Assembly (NCBI GenBank): GCA_035498405.1
Contig: DATKAE010000027.1
Coordinates: 65,572-129,571 of the forward strand
Direction of reading: 5' to 3'
Length of the DNA stretch: 64,000 nucleotides
Source of the DNA: DATBFU01 sp035498405
GTDB taxonomy: Bacteria > Acidobacteriota > Thermoanaerobaculia > UBA5066 > Gp7-AA6
Below the pieces are notes generated by a model. It was not told the origin of the DNA. It saw nothing but the letters and a program-made list of their open reading frames with translations, and did no database searches. The translations under genes and the position numbers were made by a program. Within the stretch, counting starts at the first letter, position 1. Every line of letters starts with the position of its first letter. Below are positions 26,755-35,180 of this stretch, one piece after another.

Positions 26755-28416
26755 CTACCTGAGCGATCCCTCTGCGGCCGCGGCCCGCCCGGATACAAAC
26801 GCCTTCGCTTCAGCCAGTTCCGGGCGCCGGCTCCCGGGATCGGCTATTGCCAGGAGCCTTTCGTAATAGGTCTTCGCCTTACGCACCTGACCGGTCATCT
26901 GCGCCGCTCGTGCCGCGCCGTAGAGGCTGTTGAAACGGTTCGGGGCCGCGGCGAGAACGACCTCGTACTCCCGCAGAGCTTCGGCCGGCCGGTTACTCCC
27001 CCAAAGGAAGTCGGCCAACTGCTCGCGGGCGGGCACGATCGCGCCCGGCGTGACCGCGTGCTTTTCGGTCGAATCCTCCAGGGTCGCCGCACGGCGCATC
27101 AGCGCCAGGGCTTCCTCCCCTCCGCCCTCGGCCTGGGCGAGCCAACCCTCCGCTTCGAGCCGGAGCACCTCGAGAGGCGTCGACCAGTCGAATCCCGGCT
27201 GACCCTTGACGCTGTCCCGCAGCGAGATGAGCGCCTCGATCTCTTTACGTGCCGCGGCCATGTCTCCGGTGCAGGCCGCACCAATCGCTCGCGCGAAGCG
27301 CGTCATGCCGTTCGCGATCGCGAATTTCCCCCAGGGAAAGTCCGCCGGGGAGCTCTCGAGCGCCGCGGCCTCCACCCAGCAATGTCTCTCGACGAGATAC
27401 CGCACGGGAATCGCCGAAAGCGCATAGGCCGCCGTCATGGCCACGGGTTCCGCGGTCTTCACCTCCTTCGTGCGATCGATCACGGCCTTCGCACTCTCGT
27501 CGTCGCCCCGCTGGAGATAGGCGTACATCAGGTAGTCGAGCGCGTGCAGCTCCTGGTCCCAGGCGGCCGACATGCCGGAGCGCCGCTCGTAGTCGCGGGC
27601 CGCGCCGGCCGATGCGAGGTTCGAATCGATCGAATCCTGCCAGAGGCCCAATCGCGTGAAGATGTGGGACGGCATGTGGAGCGCGTGCGGAACCGCCGGG
27701 GCGACCCTCGCATAATTGCGGGCGGCGTTCAATGCGAGCGGAGCGAGCACCGGCGTGTCGTAGGCGTGGATGTAGTAGTGGAGCACACCGGGGTGATCGG
27801 GCATCTCGCTGGCGATCCGATCGAGGACGGCGGCGGCCTTTCTCGGATTGGTCTCGTCGTTCGGCGAGACCGACAGGGTCCAGAGAAGCGCGACGGCGTA
27901 GAAGGCGGCCGCTTCGTGATCCTCCGGATACGCGTGGGTGACTGCCTCCATCGCCTTCTCGTAGGCGATGGCGCGGGTCTTGTGGTCCAGCCGGTCGGAG
28001 TCCCGGTAGAAGACCTCGATCGCCGCGATGTACGCTTTCTCGCGATCCGTCGTGCCTCCGATCGACTTCGCCTTCGCGACGGCCTCCCGGCCGCCGGCGA
28101 GCTCCGCGGCGCCCGGCGGGTACCAGATCGGGTGGTAGAGGCTCATCGCGATTCCCCAGTACGCCATCGCGCAGCGCGGATCGGCGGCGGCGGTCTTCCG
28201 GAAGGCCTTCTCCGCTTCCTCGTACCAGAAGGAGTGCAGCATCGCCACACCGCGGGCAAACTCGGCCTGTGCCGCTTCGTTGCAGGAGACCGGGAAGGAA
28301 AGGCGGCCGAGCTCCTGCTCCTCCCCCGTCTGATGGGAATGGCCTTCGTGTTGCGCGGCGGCTCTGGCCGATAACAGCAGGGCAAACGAAAAGGCGGCAC
28401 CCAGCCGTCGCTTCAT
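26755..28416 (-). CDS. Exported TPR protein with conserved His motifs (paralogue 2)
   Basis: The 553-residue protein starts at ATG 28416 behind GGAGG, with a signal peptide (RLGAAFSFALLLSARAAAQ) followed by a His-rich HEGHSHQ segment. TPR helices run through the rest, for example VAMLHSFWYEEAEKAFRK and RPAEALREYEVVLAAAPN. HYYIHAYDTP near residue 211 and HMPSHIFTRLGLW near residue 245 match the same motifs in the protein at 1218-2882. The frame stays open far upstream to 31323, but that part opposes well-supported genes and is not coding. Probably periplasmic; function unknown. Confidence 0.75.
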   Translation of the reverse strand: MKRRLGAAFSFALLLSARAAAQHEGHSHQTGEEQELGRLSFPVSCNEAAQAEFARGVAMLHSFWYEEAEKAFRKTAAADPRCAMAYWGIAMSLYHPIWYPPGAAELAGGREAVAKAKSIGGTTDREKAYIAAIEVFYRDSDRLDHKTRAIAYEKAMEAVTHAYPEDHEAAAFYAVALLWTLSVSPNDETNPRKAAAVLDRIASEMPDHPGVLHYYIHAYDTPVLAPLALNAARNYARVAPAVPHALHMPSHIFTRLGLWQDSIDSNLASAGAARDYERRSGMSAAWDQELHALDYLMYAYLQRGDDESAKAVIDRTKEVKTAEPVAMTAAYALSAIPVRYLVERHCWVEAAALESSPADFPWGKFAIANGMTRFARAIGAACTGDMAAARKEIEALISLRDSVKGQPGFDWSTPLEVLRLEAEGWLAQAEGGGEEALALMRRAATLEDSTEKHAVTPGAIVPAREQLADFLWGSNRPAEALREYEVVLAAAPNRFNSLYGAARAAQMTGQVRKAKTYYERLLAIADPGSRRPELAEAKAFVSGRAAAAEGSLR

Positions 28417-28515
28417 GGCATTGACCTCCAGGAGCACCGCGGCAGCTCCCCAGCGTACACGAATCGGCACGCGCTTCGCGGAGGGTGGCCATCGAGGCCA
28501 AACCCTTCTGTATGT

Positions 28516-28521
28516 TAGAAT
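28516..28521 (+). promoter_or_regulatory. Putative -10 element TAGAAT before the MerR gene
   Basis: TAGAAT with a preceding TATGT lies 15 bases before the ATG at 28537, again in a short AT-richer patch between divergent genes. It would give a very short leader. No -35 match is seen. Confidence 0.35.
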
Positions 28522-28536
28522 TGCCGAACTACATCG

Positions 28537-29040
28537 ATGAAATTCAACGGTGTCCTCCGCCAGAGCTTCTCGACGGCCGATGTGGCCCGGTTGACGGGTC
28601 TGACCCCGAGGCAGCTCGACCACTGGGACCGCCAGGGCTTCCTCAGGCCATCGCTCGAGCAGGCTTCGGGCTATGGCTCCATGCGCCGATACTCGTTCGC
28701 CGACGTCGTGCGCCTGCGGGTCGCCGCACGGTTGAGGGCGGCGGGAATCGGCCTCCAGCGGATCCGCCGCTGCGCGGATGCGCTCGCGCGGCTGGAGCCC
28801 GAAGGGCCCGGAGATCTCGCGGGAGCGCGTTTGCTCGTGGTCGGCAATCAGGTCCTCTGGGCGCGTTCCGACCAGGAGCTGGTGGACCTCTTGAACGAAG
28901 GGCAGATGGTTCTCGTCTTCTCGCTGGGCGGCGCGGTCGAGGACGCGGCCGGCGCGGTCGATCGACTCTCGCGGGAGGCCGAGAACGAGAGCTTGCCGGC
29001 CGCTTCGAAGGCGCGGCGGAGGCGGCGACACCTTACCTAG
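28537..29040 (+). CDS. MerR-like HTH transcriptional regulator
   Basis: The 167-residue protein has an N-terminal winged HTH of MerR type: FSTADVARLTGLTPRQLDHW, DRQGFLRPS and YSFADVVRLRVAARLRAAGI. The C-terminal part (LLVVGNQVLWARSDQELVDL) has no Cys-rich metal loop, so it is not a classical metal sensor. A homologous layout is seen in regulators paired with signalling genes. It is followed 39 bases later by the cyclic-di-GMP operon and may control it; this is inference from position. Confidence 0.75.
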   Translation: MKFNGVLRQSFSTADVARLTGLTPRQLDHWDRQGFLRPSLEQASGYGSMRRYSFADVVRLRVAARLRAAGIGLQRIRRCADALARLEPEGPGDLAGARLLVVGNQVLWARSDQELVDLLNEGQMVLVFSLGGAVEDAAGAVDRLSREAENESLPAASKARRRRRHLT

Positions 29041-29079
29041 GGGTACCCCGGTCGGCCGGGCGGGACAGGAGGCGGTGGG

Positions 29080-30174
29080 TTGGAGCAGCACGAGGCGAAC
29101 CCTCGCGTCGGGTCGCTTGCGCGACTCGGGCGCCAGCGGGATTTTTCCGTTCCCCGCTTTCGTCGCGCACTGACACTCGCGTCGCGGCACACCAAGCGCG
29201 CCGAGATCCTTCGCTTGCTCTTCTCCGAGTGGCTGGGCCTCACGCTCTCCGCTCCCGAGGCCGAGAGCGCGTGGCAGGAGATCGAGGAGCTCGTGCCCCG
29301 CATGCGCGAGAAGCTCGGGCGCCCGCTCTCGCTTCAGACCGTGCTGCTGCATCATTTTCACAGCCACAAGGGGAAGCTGAAGGAGCCCTGCCTCGTGCCG
29401 GAGCGGGAGCTGGCCCGCCTTCGCGTGAGCGCCTTGACCGATCCGCTGACGGGCCTCTACAACCGGCGGTTCCTCATGGAGCACTTTGCTCGCGAGATCG
29501 CTCGCTCCGAGCGGTCGGAAGGCATCGTCTCCGTCATCATGCTCGACCTGAAGGACTTCAAGGCGGTCAACGACCGCTACGGGCATCCCGTCGGCGACAA
29601 CGTGCTGCTGCGCACGGCCCGCGTGGTGCGGCAATCGCTTCGCACGGTGGATGCCGGTTGCCGCTGGGGCGGCGACGAGTTCGTCGTCGTGCTGCCCAAC
29701 ACGAGTCTGCTCTTCGCCGTCGCCGTGGCAGAGCGAATAAGGCGTCGAGTCGCGGCGCTCTCGCTGCCGTTTCGCTCGGAGCTGCGGATCGGTCTCCATT
29801 ATGGAATCGCAACCTATCCGACCGACGGCAAGACCGCGGATTTCCTGCTGAAGGTCGCGGACCTGCGCCTCTATCAATGCCGCGAGCAGGCAAACTTTGC
29901 GGGGGCCGAGCGGCGCAGCTACCCGCGCTTCTCGCCGACGGAAACGAGCGTGCGGCTCTTGCGGCAGGGCGATGAGCCCTGGACGGTTCCGGTCGTGGAC
30001 GTGGGCTACGGCGGCATCGCCCTGCGCGCCCCGCAGCCGGAGAAGTGGCCGCGCCGATGGACGGGTGAGATCTTCCGACGGCTGAACTCCGAACGGCATC
30101 CTGTCAAGCTGCGCGCCATCAACTGGGCGCCCCTGCCGGACGGCGGAGTGCGCGTGGGTTGCGCGTATGTCTGA
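29080..30174 (+). CDS. Diguanylate cyclase with C-terminal PilZ domain
   Basis: The 364-residue protein starts at TTG 29080, fixed by a strong AGGAGG at 29067-29072. After a helical N-terminal region (1-120) comes a GGDEF domain with LTDPLTGLYNRRFLMEHF, LDLKDFKAVNDRYGHPVGD and the active-site GGDEF at 197-201. An RTVD inhibitory site lies exactly five residues before it, so product feedback is expected. The C-terminus is PilZ-like: RRSYPRFSPTE then VVDVGYGGIAL. The protein could both make and bind cyclic-di-GMP. It is the first gene of a signalling operon with a histidine kinase, a receiver and an EAL protein. Confidence 0.88.
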   Translation: MEQHEANPRVGSLARLGRQRDFSVPRFRRALTLASRHTKRAEILRLLFSEWLGLTLSAPEAESAWQEIEELVPRMREKLGRPLSLQTVLLHHFHSHKGKLKEPCLVPERELARLRVSALTDPLTGLYNRRFLMEHFAREIARSERSEGIVSVIMLDLKDFKAVNDRYGHPVGDNVLLRTARVVRQSLRTVDAGCRWGGDEFVVVLPNTSLLFAVAVAERIRRRVAALSLPFRSELRIGLHYGIATYPTDGKTADFLLKVADLRLYQCREQANFAGAERRSYPRFSPTETSVRLLRQGDEPWTVPVVDVGYGGIALRAPQPEKWPRRWTGEIFRRLNSERHPVKLRAINWAPLPDGGVRVGCAYV

Positions 30175-30201
30175 TCGGCCCAAGCCGGAGCCTGCCTCGA
30201 A

Positions 30202-30222
30202 CCCTCTCCCCGAGGGAGAGGG
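30202..30222. repeat. CCCTCTCCC palindrome before the histidine kinase gene
   Basis: CCCTCTCCC, a CGA spacer and GGGAGAGGG form a perfect 9-bp stem between the GGDEF-PilZ gene and the kinase start at 30232. It may act as an attenuating or mRNA-stabilising hairpin. A similar palindrome is dispersed in many bacterial genomes. Its last bases can also serve as the ribosome site of the TTG start. Confidence 0.45.
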
Positions 30223-30231
30223 AGCGGAGCC

Positions 30232-31506
30232 TTGACCTCGCCGGCCTTCGCCGCTCATCGGGCGGCGGTCTCGGCGCTCTTCGCCCTCTTCTGCTTGCTC
30301 GCCATCGTTCTCTCGGCGGGTGATCCTCGCCTCTTCGCCATCTTGGCCGGGCTGTCGCTTCTTTCCGCATTCCTCGTGACCCGCGAATTCGTCGGAGGAC
30401 TCGGGGCGTTCGCGTCGCCCCTCGCGATCCTCCTCGATCAGGCGTTGCTCTGGGCCGCGATCGTGCCGGCCGGGGGAGGTCAGAGTCTCTTCGCCCTGCT
30501 CTTGCCCGCCGGGGTCGCCCTCGCCTGGCAGCTCGAAGGAAGAGGCGCCGCGCGGTTCTATGCCGTGATCTCGCTCGCGGCGGCCGGCGGGCTTCTGGCG
30601 GCGCGCGCCCTGCCGCTCTCCTTGCCAGGGCTCCTGCCACTGGTGCTGACGGTCCTCGCCGCGCCGGCCCTGCTGATTGCCCTGGAGGCGGCGACGAGTC
30701 GGGCAAAGGGCGCCGCGACCGATCGCGCGGCGGCCGAGTCTGCGGCAACGGAGCAGGCGACGACCGCTTCGGCCTCGCCGGCGCGCGAGACGGTCCGCGC
30801 GAGGAGGCGAGACGAGGCGATTCTTCACGATCTGAAATCGCCGCTTTCGGTCCTGCGTGTGTACGCCGACCTGATCACCGAGGGGGCTCGGCGCGGAGAG
30901 CTGCCCAATCCGGAGCACCTGACGAATCTCTCCCGCGAAATCGAGCTCGTCGAGAAGCTCGTCGGCGGCTCCGCCGAGCCGGCTGCGGTTGCCGAGAACC
31001 GCGGAGCGCCGGAGAAGGCCCCCGCGCCTCCCCGCGAGGCCACCTCCGCGGATCTGGTCGAGATCCTGGGCTCGCTCGCGACGGCCTATCGCCTCTCGCA
31101 GGGGGGCCGACGCCGCATCGAGTTCATCGCGGAGAAGCCGGAACTCGTGGTGGCGGCCGATCCGGTCGCCCTTCAGCGCGCCTTTCGCAACGTCCTCGAG
31201 AACGCCGTCAAGTACACCCCTGAGGGGGGCGAAATCCGGATCCGGGCCGGTCCCGCCGGCCCGCACGCGTTCGTGGTCTTCAAAGACACCGGCATCGGCA
31301 TGACGCCGGAGGAACGCACCCACGCCTTCGACTACGCCTTTCGCGGCTCGGGGGCGATCGCCTCCGGCGCTCGCGGCAAGGGAATCGGCCTGGCCGTCAC
31401 GAAGGAAATCCTCGAGGCCAACGGGGGTCGGATCAGCCTCTCCTCGGAGACCGGATTCGGATCCGAGGTGACGATCCTGCTTCCCTTCGCGCGGGGGACG
31501 CGGTGA
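30232..31506 (+). CDS. Membrane sensor histidine kinase
   Basis: The 424-residue protein begins at TTG 30232 with about five hydrophobic segments (residues 10-150) and no large periplasmic domain, so it may sense membrane state or an intramembrane cue. The H-box is ILHDLKSPLSVLRVYADL with His199. The ATPase domain shows NVLENAVKYTPEGG, FKDTGIGMTPEE and GKGIGLAVTKEILEANGG. The stop overlaps the response-regulator start by GTGA, so the pair is coupled. Confidence 0.88.
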   Translation: MTSPAFAAHRAAVSALFALFCLLAIVLSAGDPRLFAILAGLSLLSAFLVTREFVGGLGAFASPLAILLDQALLWAAIVPAGGGQSLFALLLPAGVALAWQLEGRGAARFYAVISLAAAGGLLAARALPLSLPGLLPLVLTVLAAPALLIALEAATSRAKGAATDRAAAESAATEQATTASASPARETVRARRRDEAILHDLKSPLSVLRVYADLITEGARRGELPNPEHLTNLSREIELVEKLVGGSAEPAAVAENRGAPEKAPAPPREATSADLVEILGSLATAYRLSQGGRRRIEFIAEKPELVVAADPVALQRAFRNVLENAVKYTPEGGEIRIRAGPAGPHAFVVFKDTGIGMTPEERTHAFDYAFRGSGAIASGARGKGIGLAVTKEILEANGGRISLSSETGFGSEVTILLPFARGTR

Positions 31507-31898
31507 AGCGCATCGTCGTCGTCGATGACGAGCCGGGTGTCGGCACGGCGATCCGCGATCTGCTCTCGCCGGACGGATACGCCGTCGAGGCGCCGGGCGA
31601 CGCTCGGGCCGCCCTCCCCGACCTCATCCGCGCGGCGCCGGATCTCCTGATTCTCGACGTCAACATGCCCGGAATGAGCGGCTGGGAGCTGTGCGCGATC
31701 CTGCGACGGCAAACCGCGACGCGCGGCGTTCCGATTCTGTTCCTGACGGGCCGCCGCGAGCTGAAGGACCGAATCACTGCCATGCAGCTCGGGGGATCCG
31801 ACTACCTGGCCAAGCCCTTCGGCGCCGACGAACTGCGCCGAAAGGTTCGCGCCGTTCTCGAGCGCGAACTCGAAGAGGGTCGACCGGAGGAACAATGA
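31503..31898 (+). CDS. Single-domain response regulator (receiver)
   Basis: The 131-residue CheY-like receiver has the acidic pair in VVVDDEPGVG, phospho-acceptor Asp52 in LLILDVNMPGMSGWE, a Thr switch in ILFLTGRRE and Lys in DYLAKPFGADELRRKV. No output domain is present, so it acts by protein contact. The preceding histidine kinase is the natural phosphodonor. The downstream EAL gene overlaps by ATGA, so the EAL protein is a plausible target (inference). Confidence 0.9.
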   Translation: MKRIVVVDDEPGVGTAIRDLLSPDGYAVEAPGDARAALPDLIRAAPDLLILDVNMPGMSGWELCAILRRQTATRGVPILFLTGRRELKDRITAMQLGGSDYLAKPFGADELRRKVRAVLERELEEGRPEEQ

Positions 31899-33259
31899 GC
31901 TCGAGACGCCGCACGGATCCGGTTCGCCTGGAGCCACGCCGCCAACCGGTCGCCGAAGACGTTTCGGCGAAAACGGTCGAGCGCCTTCGGCAGGAACGGT
32001 TGGTTTACGACGGGGTGACGGGGCTCCCGCTTCATCCGTTCGAGGATCCGGATCGGGCCTCCGCAATCGAGCGGATCGAGCGTCTCGGCGTGATCTATCT
32101 CCAAATCGGGAAGTTCTTCGGCTTCGAAGAGTTCTACGGCTGGGAGCTCTACGACCGCGTTCTTGTGGCGGTCTCGGAGGGCCTGCGCGCGGACGTGGAA
32201 GCCTCGCGCCTCTCTCCCCATTTCGTGTCGCTTCGCTACTCCGGCTCCGACGGCTTCTACGTGCTCTTCGATCTGCCGACCGTCGTCCGGGGACGCGCGC
32301 TCCCCTCGCTCGAGCGAGAGGCGCTGAACTTCCAGGAACGCGCGATGCGGCGTCTTCGCCAAACCTTCGGCGGAACCGCCGTCGACCTGATGAGCGTCCA
32401 CGTTTCCAGTCTCATCGCCGACGACAATCCCCGCGTGCGCCCCGCCCGGCATCTGATCCGCAACCTGTCGGAGGCCGCCAAGATCGTGTCTCAGCGTCAG
32501 ACGCGGGAAAAGCTCGATCTGTGCGCGGAATTGAAGGGCGTGATCGGACGAAGGAAGCTCAAAGCCGCCTTCCAGCCGGTGCGCCACCTGCCCGACGGCC
32601 AGATCCTGGGTTACGAGGCCTTGATCCGGGGGCCGCAGGGAAGCTCGCTCGAACGGCCCAACGTTCTCTTCGCGGTCGCCAACGAGAACGAGATGGGGAT
32701 CGAGCTCGAGACCCTGTGCCTCGAGACGATCTTCCGCAGCCTGCCCAAGACGGTCAACACCGGGCGTCTCTTCGTCAACGCGTCCTCGCGCCTGCTGCGC
32801 CATCCGATCTTCCTCGACGAACGGAATCTGAAAGCGATCAACCGGAGCCACGCCGACGTCGTCGTCGAGATCTCGGAGAAGGAGATGGTGGGCGACTACT
32901 CGAGTTTTGCGGAAATCATTCGCACCATTCGGGGGTCGAAACTGAAGATCGCGATCGACGACGCCGGCTCCGGCTACTCGGGTCTCGAAACGATCCTGAA
33001 TCTGCGCCCCGACTACATCAAGGTGGCCGACTCCCTGGTCCGCAACCTCGAGGAGGACCCCATCAAGCGGGAGATCATCGCGAGCCTCGCCGCGATCGGC
33101 AGCCGCATCGGGGCAATCGTCATCGCCGAGGGCATCGAAAGGGAAGAGGAGCGAAGGGCTCTAGTCGAGCTCGGTATCCCTTACGGCCAGGGGTTCCTTC
33201 TGGGGAGGCCTGCTCTCCACGGTCCCGGCGGAAAGAAGCGGGTAGAGACCTCCCACTGA
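31895..33259 (+). CDS. Degenerate GGDEF plus EAL phosphodiesterase (cyclic-di-GMP)
   Basis: The 454-residue protein has an N-terminal GGDEF-like domain whose active site is replaced by SGSDGF, so it is not a cyclase. An EAL domain follows with the signature GYEALIRGPQG (Glu241). All usual catalytic positions are visible: VNASS, VVVEISEKE, IAIDDAGSGYSG, DYIKVADSLV, IAEGIERE and YGQGFLLGRPA. It should hydrolyse cyclic-di-GMP, with the dead GGDEF domain as a possible GTP-responsive regulator. It is last in the operon and thus pairs with the cyclase at its start. Confidence 0.9.
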   Translation: MSSRRRTDPVRLEPRRQPVAEDVSAKTVERLRQERLVYDGVTGLPLHPFEDPDRASAIERIERLGVIYLQIGKFFGFEEFYGWELYDRVLVAVSEGLRADVEASRLSPHFVSLRYSGSDGFYVLFDLPTVVRGRALPSLEREALNFQERAMRRLRQTFGGTAVDLMSVHVSSLIADDNPRVRPARHLIRNLSEAAKIVSQRQTREKLDLCAELKGVIGRRKLKAAFQPVRHLPDGQILGYEALIRGPQGSSLERPNVLFAVANENEMGIELETLCLETIFRSLPKTVNTGRLFVNASSRLLRHPIFLDERNLKAINRSHADVVVEISEKEMVGDYSSFAEIIRTIRGSKLKIAIDDAGSGYSGLETILNLRPDYIKVADSLVRNLEEDPIKREIIASLAAIGSRIGAIVIAEGIEREEERRALVELGIPYGQGFLLGRPALHGPGGKKRVETSH

Positions 33260-33380
33260 AGGACCTCTCCTAGTCGCTAGTTAGATAAATACTTATCCAT
33301 CAGTAATTTAATCCTTTTTTTTTATAGTTTGGATAAACTATAATCTGTTAGTTAACGTAGTTAAGTAACATAGAGGCGTT
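33260..33380. promoter_or_regulatory. AT-rich control region with three inverted repeats upstream of tetR/ABC operon
   Basis: This short region is strikingly AT-rich. It holds GATAA-N4-TTATC (33284-33297), then TTATAGTTT-GGAT-AAACTATAA (33322-33343, perfect 9-bp arms), then an imperfect 23-base palindrome GTTAGTTAAC-GTA-GTTAAGTAAC (33347-33369) just before the tetR start at 33381. TATAAT at 33339-33344 overlaps the second repeat and is a good -10 candidate. The layout fits autorepression by the adjacent TetR protein. Confidence 0.6.
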
Positions 33381-34013
33381 ATGGGAATCACTGAGCGTCG
33401 CGAGAGGGAGCGGCAGGAGATCCGGGAAAAGATCCTGGACGCGGCGAGGGAGCTCTTCGCCAGCGACGGCTACGAGGCGGTCACGATGCGACGGATCGCC
33501 GAGAAGATCGAGTACTCGCCGACGGCGATCTATTTCCACTTCAAGGACAAGGAGGCTCTCCTCCGGGACCTCTGCGACACGGACTTCGCCGCGCTCGCCA
33601 CTCACTTCCAGACGATCGCGCGCATCGCCGACCCCATCGAGCGGCTCCGTCAGATCGGCCTCGCTTACGTGGAGTTCGGTTTGACGCACCCCAACCAATA
33701 CCGCTTCATGTTCATGACGCCGCGACCGCCCCTTTCGCCGGACGCAAGCGCCATCGAGCGGGGCAATCCGGAAGAGGACGCATACGCCTTCCTCCGAGCG
33801 ACGATCCAGCAGGGAATCTCCGAGGGGCGCTTCCGCCCCGAGCTTCAGGACGCGGATCTCCTTTCTCAAGTGGTCTGGGAGGCGACGCACGGCGTCATCT
33901 CGCTCCCGATCTGCAAGTGCAACGACGGATGGGTCGACTGGCGTCCGGTTCAAGGGAGCGCCGAGCTCGTCATCGACGCTCTCATTCGGGGCCTGACGAG
34001 GAAGGCGGAGTAG
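33381..34013 (+). CDS. TetR family regulator of the adjacent ABC exporter
   Basis: The 210-residue protein has a typical TetR HTH: REKILDAARELFASDGYEAV, MRRIAEKIEYSPTAIYFHF and KDKEALLRDL. The ligand-binding domain includes FGLTHPNQYRFMFM and a TetR_C-like helix near the end. It precedes, with 5 bases between, the permease of a MacB/DevCA-type exporter, and the upstream palindromes are likely operators. The inducer is unknown. The two TetR proteins of this window share little beyond the HTH. Confidence 0.88.
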   Translation: MGITERRERERQEIREKILDAARELFASDGYEAVTMRRIAEKIEYSPTAIYFHFKDKEALLRDLCDTDFAALATHFQTIARIADPIERLRQIGLAYVEFGLTHPNQYRFMFMTPRPPLSPDASAIERGNPEEDAYAFLRATIQQGISEGRFRPELQDADLLSQVVWEATHGVISLPICKCNDGWVDWRPVQGSAELVIDALIRGLTRKAE

Positions 34014-34018
34014 CGTCG

Positions 34019-35146
34019 ATGGTCGATCTCGCCACCAAGAGCCTTCTTCACGACAAGCTGCGCTTCGCCATCACGGTCACGGGCGTCGCCTTCGCGGTGG
34101 CCCTCGTGTTCGTGCAGGTCGGACTCTTCCTCGGGCTCCTCGACAACGCCTCGATCACGATCGAGCACATCGACGCCGACCTCTGGGTCACCTCCCGCAA
34201 CACGCCGAACGTCGATTTCGCTCACACGTTCCCCGAGACCGCCGTGCAGCGGGTCCGCTCGATCCCGGGCGTCGGCCGCGCGGACAACCTGATCGTCTGG
34301 TTCATGACCGTCAACCTGCCGAGCGGCGCGCAGGAGGGCACTCTCGCCTACGCGCTCGAGGACTTTCGGCGCTGGAACATCCCCTGGAACGTGGAGGAGG
34401 GAGACCTTTCGGACCTGCGCCGAGGGCAGTATTTCTTCCTCGACGACTCCGCGGTAAAGCGCTATGGCCCATTTCGGGTCGGCGAGTACCGAGAGGTCCT
34501 GGGACAGCGGTTGAAGATCATCGGCCGCACGAAAGATGCCCGCTCCTTCACGACGACGCCCATCTCCTTCATGGATTTCGAGCGCGCGCAGAAGCTCTCC
34601 TACCAGCAGCTCGCCAACAAGACGACCTATGTGCTGGTCAAGCTCGCGCCGGGCGCCGACGTCGAGCGTGTCCGCGCGGAAATCCGGCGGCGCCTGCCGT
34701 ACAACGACGTCTACACGAAGAAGGAATGGGCGAGGCGTTCCCGCTCCTACTGGGTCGAGTCGACCGGCATCGGATTGAACATGGTTCTGACGGTCTTCCT
34801 CGGCTGCCTCGTCGGGATCGTCGTCGTCGCGCAGACCCTGTACACCTCCACGATGGAGCACATCAAGGAATTCGGGACGGTCAAGGCGATCGGCGGAGGC
34901 AACGGCGACATCTACCGGATCCTGGGAAAGCAGGCGGCCATCGCGGCTGTCGTCGGCTTCCTCCTCGGCGCCGCGATGTCGTACGCCATGCGCCCGGCGA
35001 TCGCCAGGATCGACCTGAAGCTGATCATTCCGACGTCCTTGTCCTTGATCGTCTTCGCCGGCGCCGTCGTGATGTGCCTGGCGGCCGCGATGATCTCGTT
35101 CCGCAAGGTGGCCTCGATCGACCCGGCGCTGGTGTTCCGGACCTGA
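34019..35146 (+). CDS. ABC exporter permease (FtsX/MacB-DevC-like)
   Basis: The 375-residue protein starts at ATG 34019. One N-terminal membrane helix (FAITVTGVAFAVALVFVQVG) is followed by a periplasmic domain of about 220 residues and three C-terminal helices containing GIVVVAQTLYTSTMEHIKEF then GTVKAIGGGN. This is the FtsX-like four-helix topology, close to the DevC subfamily. With the ATPase and HlyD-like adaptor downstream it forms a tripartite ATP-driven exporter. No TolC is encoded next to it, so it may share the one at 24587-26089. Confidence 0.88.
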   Translation: MVDLATKSLLHDKLRFAITVTGVAFAVALVFVQVGLFLGLLDNASITIEHIDADLWVTSRNTPNVDFAHTFPETAVQRVRSIPGVGRADNLIVWFMTVNLPSGAQEGTLAYALEDFRRWNIPWNVEEGDLSDLRRGQYFFLDDSAVKRYGPFRVGEYREVLGQRLKIIGRTKDARSFTTTPISFMDFERAQKLSYQQLANKTTYVLVKLAPGADVERVRAEIRRRLPYNDVYTKKEWARRSRSYWVESTGIGLNMVLTVFLGCLVGIVVVAQTLYTSTMEHIKEFGTVKAIGGGNGDIYRILGKQAAIAAVVGFLLGAAMSYAMRPAIARIDLKLIIPTSLSLIVFAGAVVMCLAAAMISFRKVASIDPALVFRT

Positions 35147-35161
35147 GGCGAGGGGCGAGGG
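35146..35161 (+). repeat. Inverse copy of the CGCCCCT repeat before the ATPase gene
   Basis: AGGCGAGGGGCGAGGG begins at the last base of the permease gene and is nearly the reverse complement of the tandem array at 35921-35955. The two stretches therefore flank the ATPase gene as inverted repeats and could pair in the mRNA. Confidence 0.5.
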
Positions 35162-35180
35162 AAGAACGAAAGGAAAGCAC

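Noticed and set aside
28417..31323. Upstream extension of the second TPR protein
   Set aside because: The extension opposes the MerR, GGDEF and kinase genes; a signal peptide and GGAGG fix the start at 28416.
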